Assembly: GCA_033764055.1 (NCBI GenBank)
Contig: JANRJI010000136.1
Coordinates: forward strand, 1 to 64,000
Direction: 5' to 3'
DNA: 64,000 nt
Source of the DNA: Ga0077555 sp033764055
Lineage (GTDB): Bacteria; Pseudomonadota; Alphaproteobacteria; Rhizobiales; Hyphomicrobiaceae
This document shows positions 34,809 to 42,234 of this stretch, one piece after another. The notes below the pieces were generated by a model. It ran no database searches and was not told where the DNA came from. It saw only the letters and a list, made by a program, of their open reading frames with translations. The translations under genes and the position numbers were made by a program. Each line of letters opens with the position of its first letter. The stretch's first letter is position 1.

Positions 34809-36221
34809 TCAGCGATCGGCTGCACCAGGCGCGCGTGGCACGACTTGCGCCGGACCCGGGACGATTCCCGCGGCGCGAACGGGCTCATCGACGTGGGGTC
34901 CCTCCGCCAGCGGCCCAGGCGCTCGGGCCATCAGCCGGAGCGTGTACAGCGTGCCCGTCCCGAACACCGCCAGATAGACGAGCACGAAGGCGATGAGCGA
35001 GCTCGCCACAGCCGGGGCTGCGACCGGTGATACGCTGTCAGCCGTTCGCAGCAACCCGTACACGGTGTAGGGCTGCCGCCCGGCCTCGGTCGTGATCCAG
35101 CCGGCGAGAACCGCAGCGAAGCCCGACGGCCCCATCATCACGCAAGCTCGCTGCAATGCCGCCGCGTTGGCGAGGCCACCGCGCCAGCGCGCAACGAGGC
35201 TCCAGATGCCCACGGCCAGCATGGCGAAGCCGATGGCGACCATGATGCGGAAGCTCCAGAAGACCAGCGGCGTGCTCGGCCAGTCGGCTCTCGGGAACGC
35301 CTTGAGCCCCCTGATCTCGCCCTCCAAATCGTGGGTGAGGATGAGGCTGCCGAGCTTTGGCACCTCCACGGCATATCGCACCTGCCCGGCTGCGTTGTCG
35401 GGCCAGCCGAGCAGCACGAGCGGCGCGCCGCGCCGTGTCTCGTAGTGCCCCTCGATAGCCGCCACCTTCATCGGCTGATGCTCGAGGGTGTTGAGGCCAT
35501 GCAGGTCGCCGGCGAAAATCTGCACGGGTGTCACCAGCGCCGCCATCCACAATGCCATCGACATCATCAGGCGCGCCGGCTCGTTCGACCTGTCGCGCAG
35601 CAGATGCCAGGCCCCGACCGCACCCACCACGAACGCGGTGGTGAGATAGGCAGCCAGAACCATGTGCACGAGCCGATAGGGAAACGACGGGTTGAAGATC
35701 ACCGCCCACCAGTCGGTCGGCACGAACTGACCCTTGTCATTCATGGCGTAGCCGGCGGGTGTATGCATCCAGCTGTTCGCCGACAGGATCCAGAAGGCCG
35801 ACAGGAGCGTGCCTGCCGCGACCATCAGCGTCGCGAAAAAATGCAATCCCCGTCCGACACGCCGGAGGCCAAACAACATGACGCCGAGGAACCCTGCCTC
35901 GAGGAAGAACGCGGACAGAACCTCGTACCCCATCAGGGGTCCGAGAACGGGGCCGGTCTTGTCGGAGAATACGCTCCAGTTGGTGCCGAACTGGTAGCTC
36001 ATGACGACGCCGGAGACGACGCCCATGCCGAACGTCAGCGCGAAAATCACCAGCCAGTAGCGAAAGAGTTGCATGTAGACGTCGCGGCCGGTGAGCAGCC
36101 AGAGGCCCTCGAGCACGGCCAGATAGCTCGCCAGCCCTATGGTGAAGGCCGGAAAAAAGATGTGAGCCGACACCGTGAAGGCGAATTGAAGCCGTGCGAG
36201 GTCGAGCGCAGAGACATCCAT
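34809..36221 (-). CDS. cydA: Cytochrome bd-type quinol oxidase subunit I, cyanide-insensitive class
   Basis: A 470-residue protein carrying the three haems. The haem-ligand histidine His20 is in SAHIFFPAFTIG, and other conserved parts are MGVVSGVVMSYQFGTNWSVF, YEVLSAFFLEAGFLGVMLFG and AGWITTEAGRQPYTVYGLLR. The quinol-binding Q-loop is short, and this with the DUF2474 partner points to the CIO group, known to tolerate cyanide and sulfide. It lies just downstream of a CRP/FNR gene and at the end of the leftward sox block. Confidence 0.94.
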   Translation of the reverse strand: MDVSALDLARLQFAFTVSAHIFFPAFTIGLASYLAVLEGLWLLTGRDVYMQLFRYWLVIFALTFGMGVVSGVVMSYQFGTNWSVFSDKTGPVLGPLMGYEVLSAFFLEAGFLGVMLFGLRRVGRGLHFFATLMVAAGTLLSAFWILSANSWMHTPAGYAMNDKGQFVPTDWWAVIFNPSFPYRLVHMVLAAYLTTAFVVGAVGAWHLLRDRSNEPARLMMSMALWMAALVTPVQIFAGDLHGLNTLEHQPMKVAAIEGHYETRRGAPLVLLGWPDNAAGQVRYAVEVPKLGSLILTHDLEGEIRGLKAFPRADWPSTPLVFWSFRIMVAIGFAMLAVGIWSLVARWRGGLANAAALQRACVMMGPSGFAAVLAGWITTEAGRQPYTVYGLLRTADSVSPVAAPAVASSLIAFVLVYLAVFGTGTLYTLRLMARAPGPLAEGPHVDEPVRAAGIVPGPAQVVPRAPGAADR

Positions 36222-36351
36222 GGCAGTTCTCTCCGACCGGCGTCCACTGTGAGACGGGCGCGAGGCGCTCCTCGGCCTGCGCTATCCAAGGCAAAACGCC
36301 TAGCCATCGGGCCGTGTGCCCGAGGATGGCAACTCCGTGGCCCCTCTCTTC

Positions 36352-37014
36352 TCAGGCCGCGGCCAGTCGCTCGAGCGCAGTGCGGTCCTTGATCTCGATG
36401 TGCCCACGCCCGGGCAATATCCATCCGCGGCGCTGCAGCTCCTGCAACTGGCGGCTGACCACCTCGCGGGCCGTCCCCAGCTCAGCCGCCAGCTCCTGAT
36501 GCGTGAGGTCGATCGTCGCGCCGCCCTGGGACCGCTCGAGCAGCTTGCCGGCGAGACGGATGTCCAGACGCTGGAATGCCACCTCCTCGATCAGCCGGAA
36601 GAGGTCGGTCATTCGCCGGCTGAAGCCCATGAAGACGAAGCGGCGAAATTGCGCGCTGCGCGACACGAGCTCATCGAATGTGCTGCGGGGAATGGCGACG
36701 GCGCGGATGTCGGTCTCGGCGATGCCCTCGGCGCCATAGGCATCGTAGCCGAGCAGGCAGGCCGTCGTGAGCGCGCAGCTCTCTCCGGCCGAAACGCGGT
36801 AGAGGACGATCTCCCTGCCGCTCTCTGAGATTTGGTGCACTCGCACAGAGCCAGTCAGCAGAAGTAGAAAGCTGTCCGGCGCCTGGCCCGGCCCGAAGAT
36901 GCGGCGACCGGCCGGCATCTCGACCACGCGGCCTGATCGCCTCAACGTCTCGCGGGCGTCGTCGTCCAGGCTGCTGAGGCCGCTGAACTCGGCCAACCAT
37001 TCTGCGCCGGCCAT
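36352..37014 (-). CDS. CRP/FNR family transcriptional regulator with a Cys pair
   Basis: A 220-residue regulator with an N-terminal cyclic-nucleotide-binding fold (GPGQAPDSFLLLLTGSVRVH) and a C-terminal helix-turn-helix (LTHQELAAELGTAREVVSRQ, then LQELQRRGWI). The only cysteines are Cys80 and Cys86 in SCALTTACLLG, in the sensor domain, so this is not an N-terminal Fe-S FNR. A thiol switch that senses sulfur or oxygen species is plausible but unproven. It lies between a cytochrome c gene and cydA on the same strand, the obvious candidates for its targets. Confidence 0.88.
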   Translation of the reverse strand: MAGAEWLAEFSGLSSLDDDARETLRRSGRVVEMPAGRRIFGPGQAPDSFLLLLTGSVRVHQISESGREIVLYRVSAGESCALTTACLLGYDAYGAEGIAETDIRAVAIPRSTFDELVSRSAQFRRFVFMGFSRRMTDLFRLIEEVAFQRLDIRLAGKLLERSQGGATIDLTHQELAAELGTAREVVSRQLQELQRRGWILPGRGHIEIKDRTALERLAAA

Positions 37015-37073
37015 CCTGCACCCATGCTGGTGGTCGGCCACCGATCCATCACCGGCGGCCGGACCGTCCCAGC

Positions 37074-37469
37074 CTACTTCTTCTTGCCGGTGGCGTCGAA
37101 CTGCTTGAGGAACGCCGTCAGGTCCTTGATGTCCTCGGCGTCCTTGATGCCGGCAAACGCCATCTTGTTGCCCGGCATCGCCGCGCGCGGATCCTGGATG
37201 TACTTGGCGAACGTCGCCTCGTCCCAGGTGACACCCGAGCTCTTGTTGGCCTCGGAGTAAGTGAAGCCCTCGATGGTCCCCGACTTGCGGCCGAAGAGAC
37301 CATTGAGGACGGGTCCGACGGCATTCTTGGCGCCTTCGCCGATCTGATGGCAGGCACGACACTTCTTGAACACGTCCTCACCGTTGGCGACATCCTGGGC
37401 CGATGCCGCCGGGGCTCCGAATGCCACGGCAACGATAGCGATGCTCAGTGCGTGAGCCGAACGACGCAT
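37074..37469 (-). CDS. Soluble cytochrome c (class I, c2-like)
   Basis: A 131-residue periplasmic protein. The signal peptide ends at AASA (about residue 24) and the haem site is CRACH at residues 37-41. NAVGPVLNGLFGRKSG and the Met-ligand region MPGNKMAFAGIK fit the c2/c550 class. AAGGAGG precedes ATG 37469. Placed in the sox block, it is the likely acceptor for electrons from SoxXA, SoxCD and SoxEF, passing them to a haem-copper oxidase encoded elsewhere. Confidence 0.93.
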   Translation of the reverse strand: MRRSAHALSIAIVAVAFGAPAASAQDVANGEDVFKKCRACHQIGEGAKNAVGPVLNGLFGRKSGTIEGFTYSEANKSSGVTWDEATFAKYIQDPRAAMPGNKMAFAGIKDAEDIKDLTAFLKQFDATGKKK

Positions 37470-37531
37470 GGTTTCCCTCCTTGGACACATATCGAGATCG
37501 GAATACTTGCATGCATCGGATGAGGCAACGC

Positions 37532-38617
37532 TCAACGCTCGGACCGCGGCGAAAAGCCCAGCCGCCACAGGGCAGTTCCTTCGATCAGATAGCTGAGGCC
37601 GATGCGGGCACCCGCAAGGACGGCGATGACGAAGAGCGGTGCAGAGAGCGCAAGCACACTCGCAGCCGACAATCCCTGCCCGATCGTGCAGCCTTGCGCG
37701 AGCACGCCGCCCACGCCCATCAGCGCCGCGCCTGCAAGGTGCCGCCGCATTTCCGTCGGATCATCGAAGGCTTCCCATCTCAGCTCCCGGCGCGCTGCGG
37801 CGACGGCCATCGAGGCGACGAAAACGCCGATCACGGACGCCACGCCGAACCCGACGCCACGAAATGGCAACGCCATGGTCTGCAGCAAGGCGCGGCCGAC
37901 GGGTGCGACGAACGACAAGCTCTCCACCCGGGTGGCCGACAGCTCGCGGACGCCAACCGTCGTCACGGCCCAGCCGGCGGCGACGGTCAGCCCGAGCAGG
38001 ATCGCTCCGGCGAGGAGCCGGGGTCGCTGGCGCATACGCCTATCGGCGACGACGAGCCCTGCGAGCAGCAGCAGAACGATGGCAACCATTGCGCGCGCAG
38101 TGGGTAGCCCCACCCAGTGTGCGGCGATTGCGTCGAGCGTGCCGCCGCCGATAGCGCTGAGGTCCAGCACGCCGATATCGAGCAGTGCAGCCCGCATGGG
38201 CGCCAGAACCCCGGCCGTCACGGCGTAAGCGAGAATGCCGACGACGAGCGCGCTCACGGCAGCAGCAAGGTCGCCGCTGCCTGCGCGGACGATAAGGCCG
38301 AAGCTGCAGGTGCCGGCGAGCGTCATGCCGAGCCCGAAGATTGCACCGCCACCGGCGACCCCGAGCAGATGCAGCCGCGGCGACCCATAGAGGCTGGCTC
38401 CGACGTCGGCAAGGCCCACCGTTACCAGCGCCAGCGTCGCAAGACCGGCCACGGATACGGCCAGCAGCCAGGCACTGGCACCCCGGTAATCCTGCCCGAC
38501 CAGCGCATCCTCGATGGCGCTCATGCTGCACAGGCGGCCGTAGCGCGCGGCGCCACCCGCAATCACGCCACAAAGAAATCCTGCTACGATGAGCCAATCC
38601 AGCTGCACGCCGACCAC
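37532..38617 (-). CDS. soxT: YeeE/YedE family sulfur-compound permease, SoxT-like
   Basis: A 361-residue protein with about ten membrane helices. The Cys-bearing motifs ARYGRLCSMSAIEDALVG, MTLAGTCSFGLIVRAGSGDL and AQGCTIGQGLSAASVLALS are those of the YeeE/YedE (thiosulfate transporter TsuA) family. In several alphaproteobacterial sox clusters a permease of this family, called SoxT, follows soxSR, as here. It probably moves thiosulfate or another sulfur species across the inner membrane, perhaps to let SoxR sense it. The symbol is by context. Confidence 0.8.
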   Translation of the reverse strand: MVGVQLDWLIVAGFLCGVIAGGAARYGRLCSMSAIEDALVGQDYRGASAWLLAVSVAGLATLALVTVGLADVGASLYGSPRLHLLGVAGGGAIFGLGMTLAGTCSFGLIVRAGSGDLAAAVSALVVGILAYAVTAGVLAPMRAALLDIGVLDLSAIGGGTLDAIAAHWVGLPTARAMVAIVLLLLAGLVVADRRMRQRPRLLAGAILLGLTVAAGWAVTTVGVRELSATRVESLSFVAPVGRALLQTMALPFRGVGFGVASVIGVFVASMAVAAARRELRWEAFDDPTEMRRHLAGAALMGVGGVLAQGCTIGQGLSAASVLALSAPLFVIAVLAGARIGLSYLIEGTALWRLGFSPRSER

Positions 38618-38647
38618 TCCCGCGATCCGCGCCGACGCGGACTTGGC

Positions 38648-39007
38648 TCAGCCCTCGCGACAGAATTTGTCGTAGATCGCCCGGATGAAGCGTCGCGTCG
38701 TGTCGTCTGCGAGGCTGTAGTAGATCGCACGGCCCTCGCGACGCGTCTCGACGAGACCCTCGTGGCGCAGCCGCGCCAGCTGCTGTGACACCGTCGCCTG
38801 ACTGAGGGCAAGCAGCCCCTCGAGCTCGGTCACCGAGCGCTCCCGCTCGCTCAGCAGGCACAGGATGACAAGACGATTCTCGTGCGCGAGCGCTTTCAGG
38901 AAATCGCTGGCCTTGCGCGCCTTGCGCATCAGGCTCGCAAGATCCTCTGAGATCTCATTGTCGGCGCCGAGCACGTCCTCGATCGCCTTGCTCATCGAAT
39001 CGGTCAT
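38648..39007 (-). CDS. soxR: ArsR-family sulfur-responsive repressor SoxR
   Basis: A 119-residue winged-helix protein. The recognition region is LEGLLALSQATVSQQLARLR, followed by ETRREGRAIYYSLAD. Cys50 (VILCLLSE) and Cys116 (YDKFCREG) match the two conserved cysteines of the SqrR/BigR/YgaV group, which form a sulfur bridge with persulfide and then leave DNA. It should repress the sox transcripts until reduced sulfur appears. The start overlaps the soxS stop (ATGA). It is not the Fe-S SoxR of the superoxide response. Confidence 0.88.
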   Translation of the reverse strand: MTDSMSKAIEDVLGADNEISEDLASLMRKARKASDFLKALAHENRLVILCLLSERERSVTELEGLLALSQATVSQQLARLRHEGLVETRREGRAIYYSLADDTTRRFIRAIYDKFCREG

Positions 39008-39579
39008 GGTCGCTCGACCCGTAATGCTCCCGTTGGTGACGCCCAAAGCCCGCTCGCGCCCCCTCGGTACGCCGCTGGCGGAGGCATCTCGACGGCGGCT
39101 TCCGTCAGCAGGCCACCCGGCCTCAGACCCGGCGCGAGGTGGGCATCTCTGGGCCTGGCCGCGGGCGCCGGGGCTGGCGGAAGCCGGCCGAGCAACTCAT
39201 CCAGCAGGCCCCAGAAAAAATCCTGTCCGGGATAGCCCGTGATACGCCCGAGCTCGACCCCGTTCTCGGCCAGCACGAACGTGGGTGTCACGTAGACCGA
39301 CTTGTCGAGCCGCACGCCCGAGCGCGCAGCATTGCGGATGTCGACCCGCCGCAGGGGAGCCCGTCGACCCTCCTCGGTCCTCGGATAGGCCGGTGCGATC
39401 TCGCGGTCGAAGGCCCGGCACCACGCGCACCCGGCCTCCTCGAACATGACGAGCTCGGCAGCCCGCACCGCGCTGCTGGGACAGGCGAAAGCTGCGATCG
39501 CGAGCAGAGCCACGACGAGAGCTGGGTGGGCGTGACATAGCCTGCCGCCCTCACGCCGCTTCGGTCTGATCGCCGTCAT
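39004..39579 (-). CDS. soxS: Periplasmic thioredoxin SoxS
   Basis: A 191-residue secreted thioredoxin-like protein. The signal segment is VVALLAIAAFACPSSAVRA, the active site is Cys51-Ala-Trp-Cys54 in EEAGCAWCRAF, and the cis-proline lies in YVTPTFVLAENG. SoxS is known to keep the SoxYZ carrier cysteine active by reduction. The last 55 residues are a proline-rich tail without known role. No soxV or soxW partner is in the locus, so its electron source must be encoded elsewhere. Confidence 0.88.
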   Translation of the reverse strand: MTAIRPKRREGGRLCHAHPALVVALLAIAAFACPSSAVRAAELVMFEEAGCAWCRAFDREIAPAYPRTEEGRRAPLRRVDIRNAARSGVRLDKSVYVTPTFVLAENGVELGRITGYPGQDFFWGLLDELLGRLPPAPAPAARPRDAHLAPGLRPGGLLTEAAVEMPPPAAYRGGASGLWASPTGALRVERP

Positions 39580-39588
39580 GCCGCCTGC

Positions 39589-40197
39589 CTATTTGTTCAC
39601 CGGGCTCTCGGGATCGAACAGCAGCGCCACCAAGTCCTTGATCTGCTGCTCGTTGAGATGCTTGCTGTGACCGAGCCGCGGCATGTTCGAGCACGCGAAC
39701 ACAGCCTGCGCGTTGTAGATCTTGGCGTAGGCTGCCTTCGCGTCCTCCTCCTTGTATTTGCGCACCTTCCCGTACTCGACGAGCGGCGGCCCCATGGTCC
39801 CGAAGCTCAACTCCTTCTTCGATAGCTGATGGCAGGCATAGCAGTTGCCGCCGACCGGGCGTTTGGGGTCATCGGTATGACGCCCGCCGTAGCCGCTCTG
39901 CGCGAGCTTCTCTCCGCTCTTCCAGTCACCGATCACCTTGCCGTCTGCGGGGAAAACCACGTTCTTCTTTTCGCGCTCCATGATCGCCTTGGCCACGTCG
40001 GGAGACGGCTGATTGCGCGTCTCCGAGCAGGCTTTCTGCGTCTCGTCCTGCACGATTCGCGCCTGCCACTCCGCGGGTGATTTTCCGAAGATCGACGCGA
40101 CGGCCGCCTCGACCTTGGCCGGATCGACTTTGGTCTGGGCCGCGGCCGGCGACAGCAGCGCGAGCGAGCCGATTGCAGCGATGATTGCCAGTCTCAT
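39589..40197 (-). CDS. soxX: Sulfur oxidation c-type cytochrome SoxX
   Basis: A 202-residue periplasmic protein with signal peptide (MRLAIIAAIGSLALLSPAAA). The single haem site is CYACH at residues 119-123, and NMPRLGHSKHL supplies the axial Met172. SoxX joins SoxA to attach thiosulfate to the SoxY carrier cysteine and takes the two electrons released. GGGAGG lies five bases before ATG 40197. It is 15 bases downstream of soxA. Confidence 0.95.
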   Translation of the reverse strand: MRLAIIAAIGSLALLSPAAAQTKVDPAKVEAAVASIFGKSPAEWQARIVQDETQKACSETRNQPSPDVAKAIMEREKKNVVFPADGKVIGDWKSGEKLAQSGYGGRHTDDPKRPVGGNCYACHQLSKKELSFGTMGPPLVEYGKVRKYKEEDAKAAYAKIYNAQAVFACSNMPRLGHSKHLNEQQIKDLVALLFDPESPVNK

Positions 40198-40212
40198 ATC
40201 GTCCTCCCTCAC

Positions 40213-41034
40213 TCAGCGCTTGATCGAGGGGACTTGGATCTCGCCCCCGTCCGCATTCTTCATAAGATAGGCGGTCAGGGCAGTGATGCCGTCCGAGGCA
40301 TAAGTCGCGTCCGGCCAGCGCATCTGCCAGTAGCAGTCCCATAGCCGGTGCTGCATCGTCCTGAGCTGGCTCTGCGAGACGCGGTAGGTCGGCCATGTGC
40401 CCATCGTCAGCTGGGCAGCCTTGCCCGGCTTCGCGAGAAGCGGCAGCGCCTGGAGGCGAATACGCTGACCCGGGGCTTCGTGGCACGTCGAGCAGGCGAA
40501 ATCCCATTGCCCGCCGCGACGATAGAACAGTGCCTCGCCGATCTCCGCCATCTCCTTCTCCTTGGGATGGCTCTGTTGGGCAACGATCTTCATGCCGTTC
40601 GACTTGTTGGCGATGAAGCCGACCAGATCCTGCATGTCCGACGTGACGTTCGGCTTGCCGAACTTGCGCTTGACGATGTCCGCCGTGTCGAGGCCCTGGA
40701 TTTTTTCCATGCACCACAACAGCCGCTGCTCGAGATCCATCACCCGGTCGGCGTCAGCGAAATAGCGGGGCAGCTTGGCATACGCACCTTCGAGCTTACC
40801 CGGCCCCTCGCCCAGATCACACGTCTCGAGAGAGACGTTCTTGGTGCCTCGGCTTTGCTTCCAGAGTGCCTCACCGCGATCGACGAACAGAAAGCCCGGA
40901 TTGGCGAATGGATCGGCGATCATCTCGCGGTAGCGCTCGATCTCCTTCTCCGTGGCATCCTGCGCCATGGCGGGAGCCGCTGCCAAAATTGCGCCGGCCA
41001 CGGCCACGCACTGCCAAAATCTTCTCATCGTCAC
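40213..41034 (-). CDS. soxA: Sulfur oxidation c-type cytochrome SoxA, single-haem form
   Basis: A 273-residue catalytic subunit of SoxXA. One haem site, CSTCH at residues 181-185, is present. The active-site cysteine ligand is Cys234 in RLWDCYWQMRWPDA. The N-terminal half keeps Cys72 and Cys108 without a CxxCH, so the second haem of the Paracoccus type is lost and these cysteines probably form a disulfide, as described for the Starkeya enzyme. GTG 41034 is preferred because GGGAGG sits five bases before it, as at soxX; ATG 41028 is the alternative. Confidence 0.94.
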   Translation of the reverse strand: MTMRRFWQCVAVAGAILAAAPAMAQDATEKEIERYREMIADPFANPGFLFVDRGEALWKQSRGTKNVSLETCDLGEGPGKLEGAYAKLPRYFADADRVMDLEQRLLWCMEKIQGLDTADIVKRKFGKPNVTSDMQDLVGFIANKSNGMKIVAQQSHPKEKEMAEIGEALFYRRGGQWDFACSTCHEAPGQRIRLQALPLLAKPGKAAQLTMGTWPTYRVSQSQLRTMQHRLWDCYWQMRWPDATYASDGITALTAYLMKNADGGEIQVPSIKR

Positions 41035-41251
41035 GTCATCCTCCCTCGTCCCGACGCCCTGTCGTTGCTCCGCAGGTCCTATCGTGGCGCTTCGTCACAG
41101 GCACCATTATCGATATGAACACGCCCATTGCAAGATAATATCGACATATGCTAATTCGTCTATGTATGGACAGAGGCGCCGGCAAGAGCGCCGGGTTGGG
41201 CCAAGCTCATCATATCGCCCTGCCCGAGCCGATCAAAACAGGAGGAGACAC
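41035..41251. promoter_or_regulatory. Divergent sox control region
   Basis: This 217-base stretch separates the leftward soxA and rightward soxY transcripts. Bases 41105-41170 are strikingly AT-rich against the GC-rich surroundings. They hold an inverted repeat ACATA-12-TATGT (41144-41165) and two similar sequences TATCGATATG and TATCGACATATG. ArsR proteins bind AT-rich imperfect palindromes, so this is the expected SoxR operator for both directions. Confidence 0.6.
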
Positions 41252-41713
41252 GTGACAGCTCTCGCTGCTGGCGCCACGCGCCGCAACTTCCTCGCCGCGA
41301 CAGGCGGCATCGTCGCACTGGCCGCCGTCCCGTCCCTGGCGCTCGCCGACGACAAGATGGTCGCCGACGAGATCAAGAAGCTGTTCGGAGACAAGCCGGT
41401 CAAGGAAGGCCGCATCAAGCTGGACCTGCCCTCCATCGCTGAGAACGGCCTTGTCGTGCCCCTCTCATTCGATGTCGAGAGCCCGATGACGGCCGCCGAC
41501 TACGTCAAGTCCGTGCACTTTTTCGCCGAGGGCAACCCCAATCCCCAGGTCGCCTCGTTCACCTTCACGCCACTGGCTCCGAAGGCCGCGGGCTCCATCC
41601 GCATCCGCCTCGCCAAGACCCAGAACATCATCGCCGTGGCCGAGATGTCGAACGGCGACGTCTACAAAGCCGTCAAAGAGGTGAAGGTCACCATCGGCGG
41701 GTGCGGCGGCTGA
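41252..41713 (+). CDS. soxY: Thiosulfate oxidation carrier protein SoxY
   Basis: A 153-residue periplasmic carrier. A Tat signal (TRRNFLAATGGIVALAA) precedes the domain. The C-terminus VKVTIGGCGG has the swinging-arm cysteine (Cys151) on which sulfur intermediates are bound. GTG 41252 follows AGGAGGAGA, so this start is secure. It opens the rightward sox transcript and is followed by its partner soxZ. Confidence 0.95.
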   Translation: MTALAAGATRRNFLAATGGIVALAAVPSLALADDKMVADEIKKLFGDKPVKEGRIKLDLPSIAENGLVVPLSFDVESPMTAADYVKSVHFFAEGNPNPQVASFTFTPLAPKAAGSIRIRLAKTQNIIAVAEMSNGDVYKAVKEVKVTIGGCGG

Positions 41714-41785
41714 TTGCACACTCCGACCCGCACGGCGGGCACCTGACCAGCTGAGACATCGCGCCGAGGCGCATCGAGGTTTGAT

Positions 41786-42112
41786 ATGGCCAATCCCACT
41801 CCCCGCATCCGCATGCCGTCGACGGCCAAGGCCGGCGAGGTGATCGAGGTCAAGACGCTCATCTCCCACGAGATGGAGAGCGGCCAGCGCAAGGACGCCG
41901 CCGGGAAAACGATTCCGCGCAAGATCATCAAGCAGTTCGTCGCGACGTTCAACGGCCAGGAGATACTGCGTGCCGACTGGCACCCGGCAATCTCGGCAAA
42001 TCCCTACCAGTCCTTCTTCGTGCGCGTGCCGGAGACCGGCACGTTCGTCTTCCAGTGGATCGACGACGACGGCTCCGTCTACAAGGCCGAGCAGAAGGTG
42101 ACCGTCGGCTAG
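41786..42112 (+). CDS. soxZ: Thiosulfate oxidation carrier complex protein SoxZ
   Basis: A 108-residue partner of SoxY with the family sequence PRIRMPSTAKAGEVIEVKTL, followed by ISHEMESGQRKDAAGKTIPR and the end FVFQWIDDDGSVYKAEQKVT. It has no signal peptide and is exported with SoxY through the Tat signal of the latter. A strong hairpin lies downstream before soxB. Confidence 0.96.
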   Translation: MANPTPRIRMPSTAKAGEVIEVKTLISHEMESGQRKDAAGKTIPRKIIKQFVATFNGQEILRADWHPAISANPYQSFFVRVPETGTFVFQWIDDDGSVYKAEQKVTVG

Positions 42113-42159
42113 CCGAACGGCGCCCGGCGCACAGCAGGGCCGGTACAGTCGAACACACC

Positions 42160-42181
42160 GGGTGGGGACATGACCCCACCC
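42160..42181 (+). terminator. GC-rich hairpin between soxZ and soxB
   Basis: GGGTGGGG and CCCCACCC form a perfect eight-base-pair stem with loop ACATGA, about 50 bases after the soxZ stop. TGCGGG follows, so there is no T-run. It may protect the soxYZ mRNA end or attenuate transcription into soxB. Confidence 0.5.
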
Positions 42182-42234
42182 TGCGGGTGGTGCGCGCTTT
42201 GCGCCCGGCGGTTGCTGAAACCAGAGGCGACACC

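Noticed and set aside
38648..39007. SoxR read as the Fe-S superoxide regulator
   Set aside because: It is an ArsR-fold protein with two cysteines, beside soxS thioredoxin and sox enzymes; only the name is shared.
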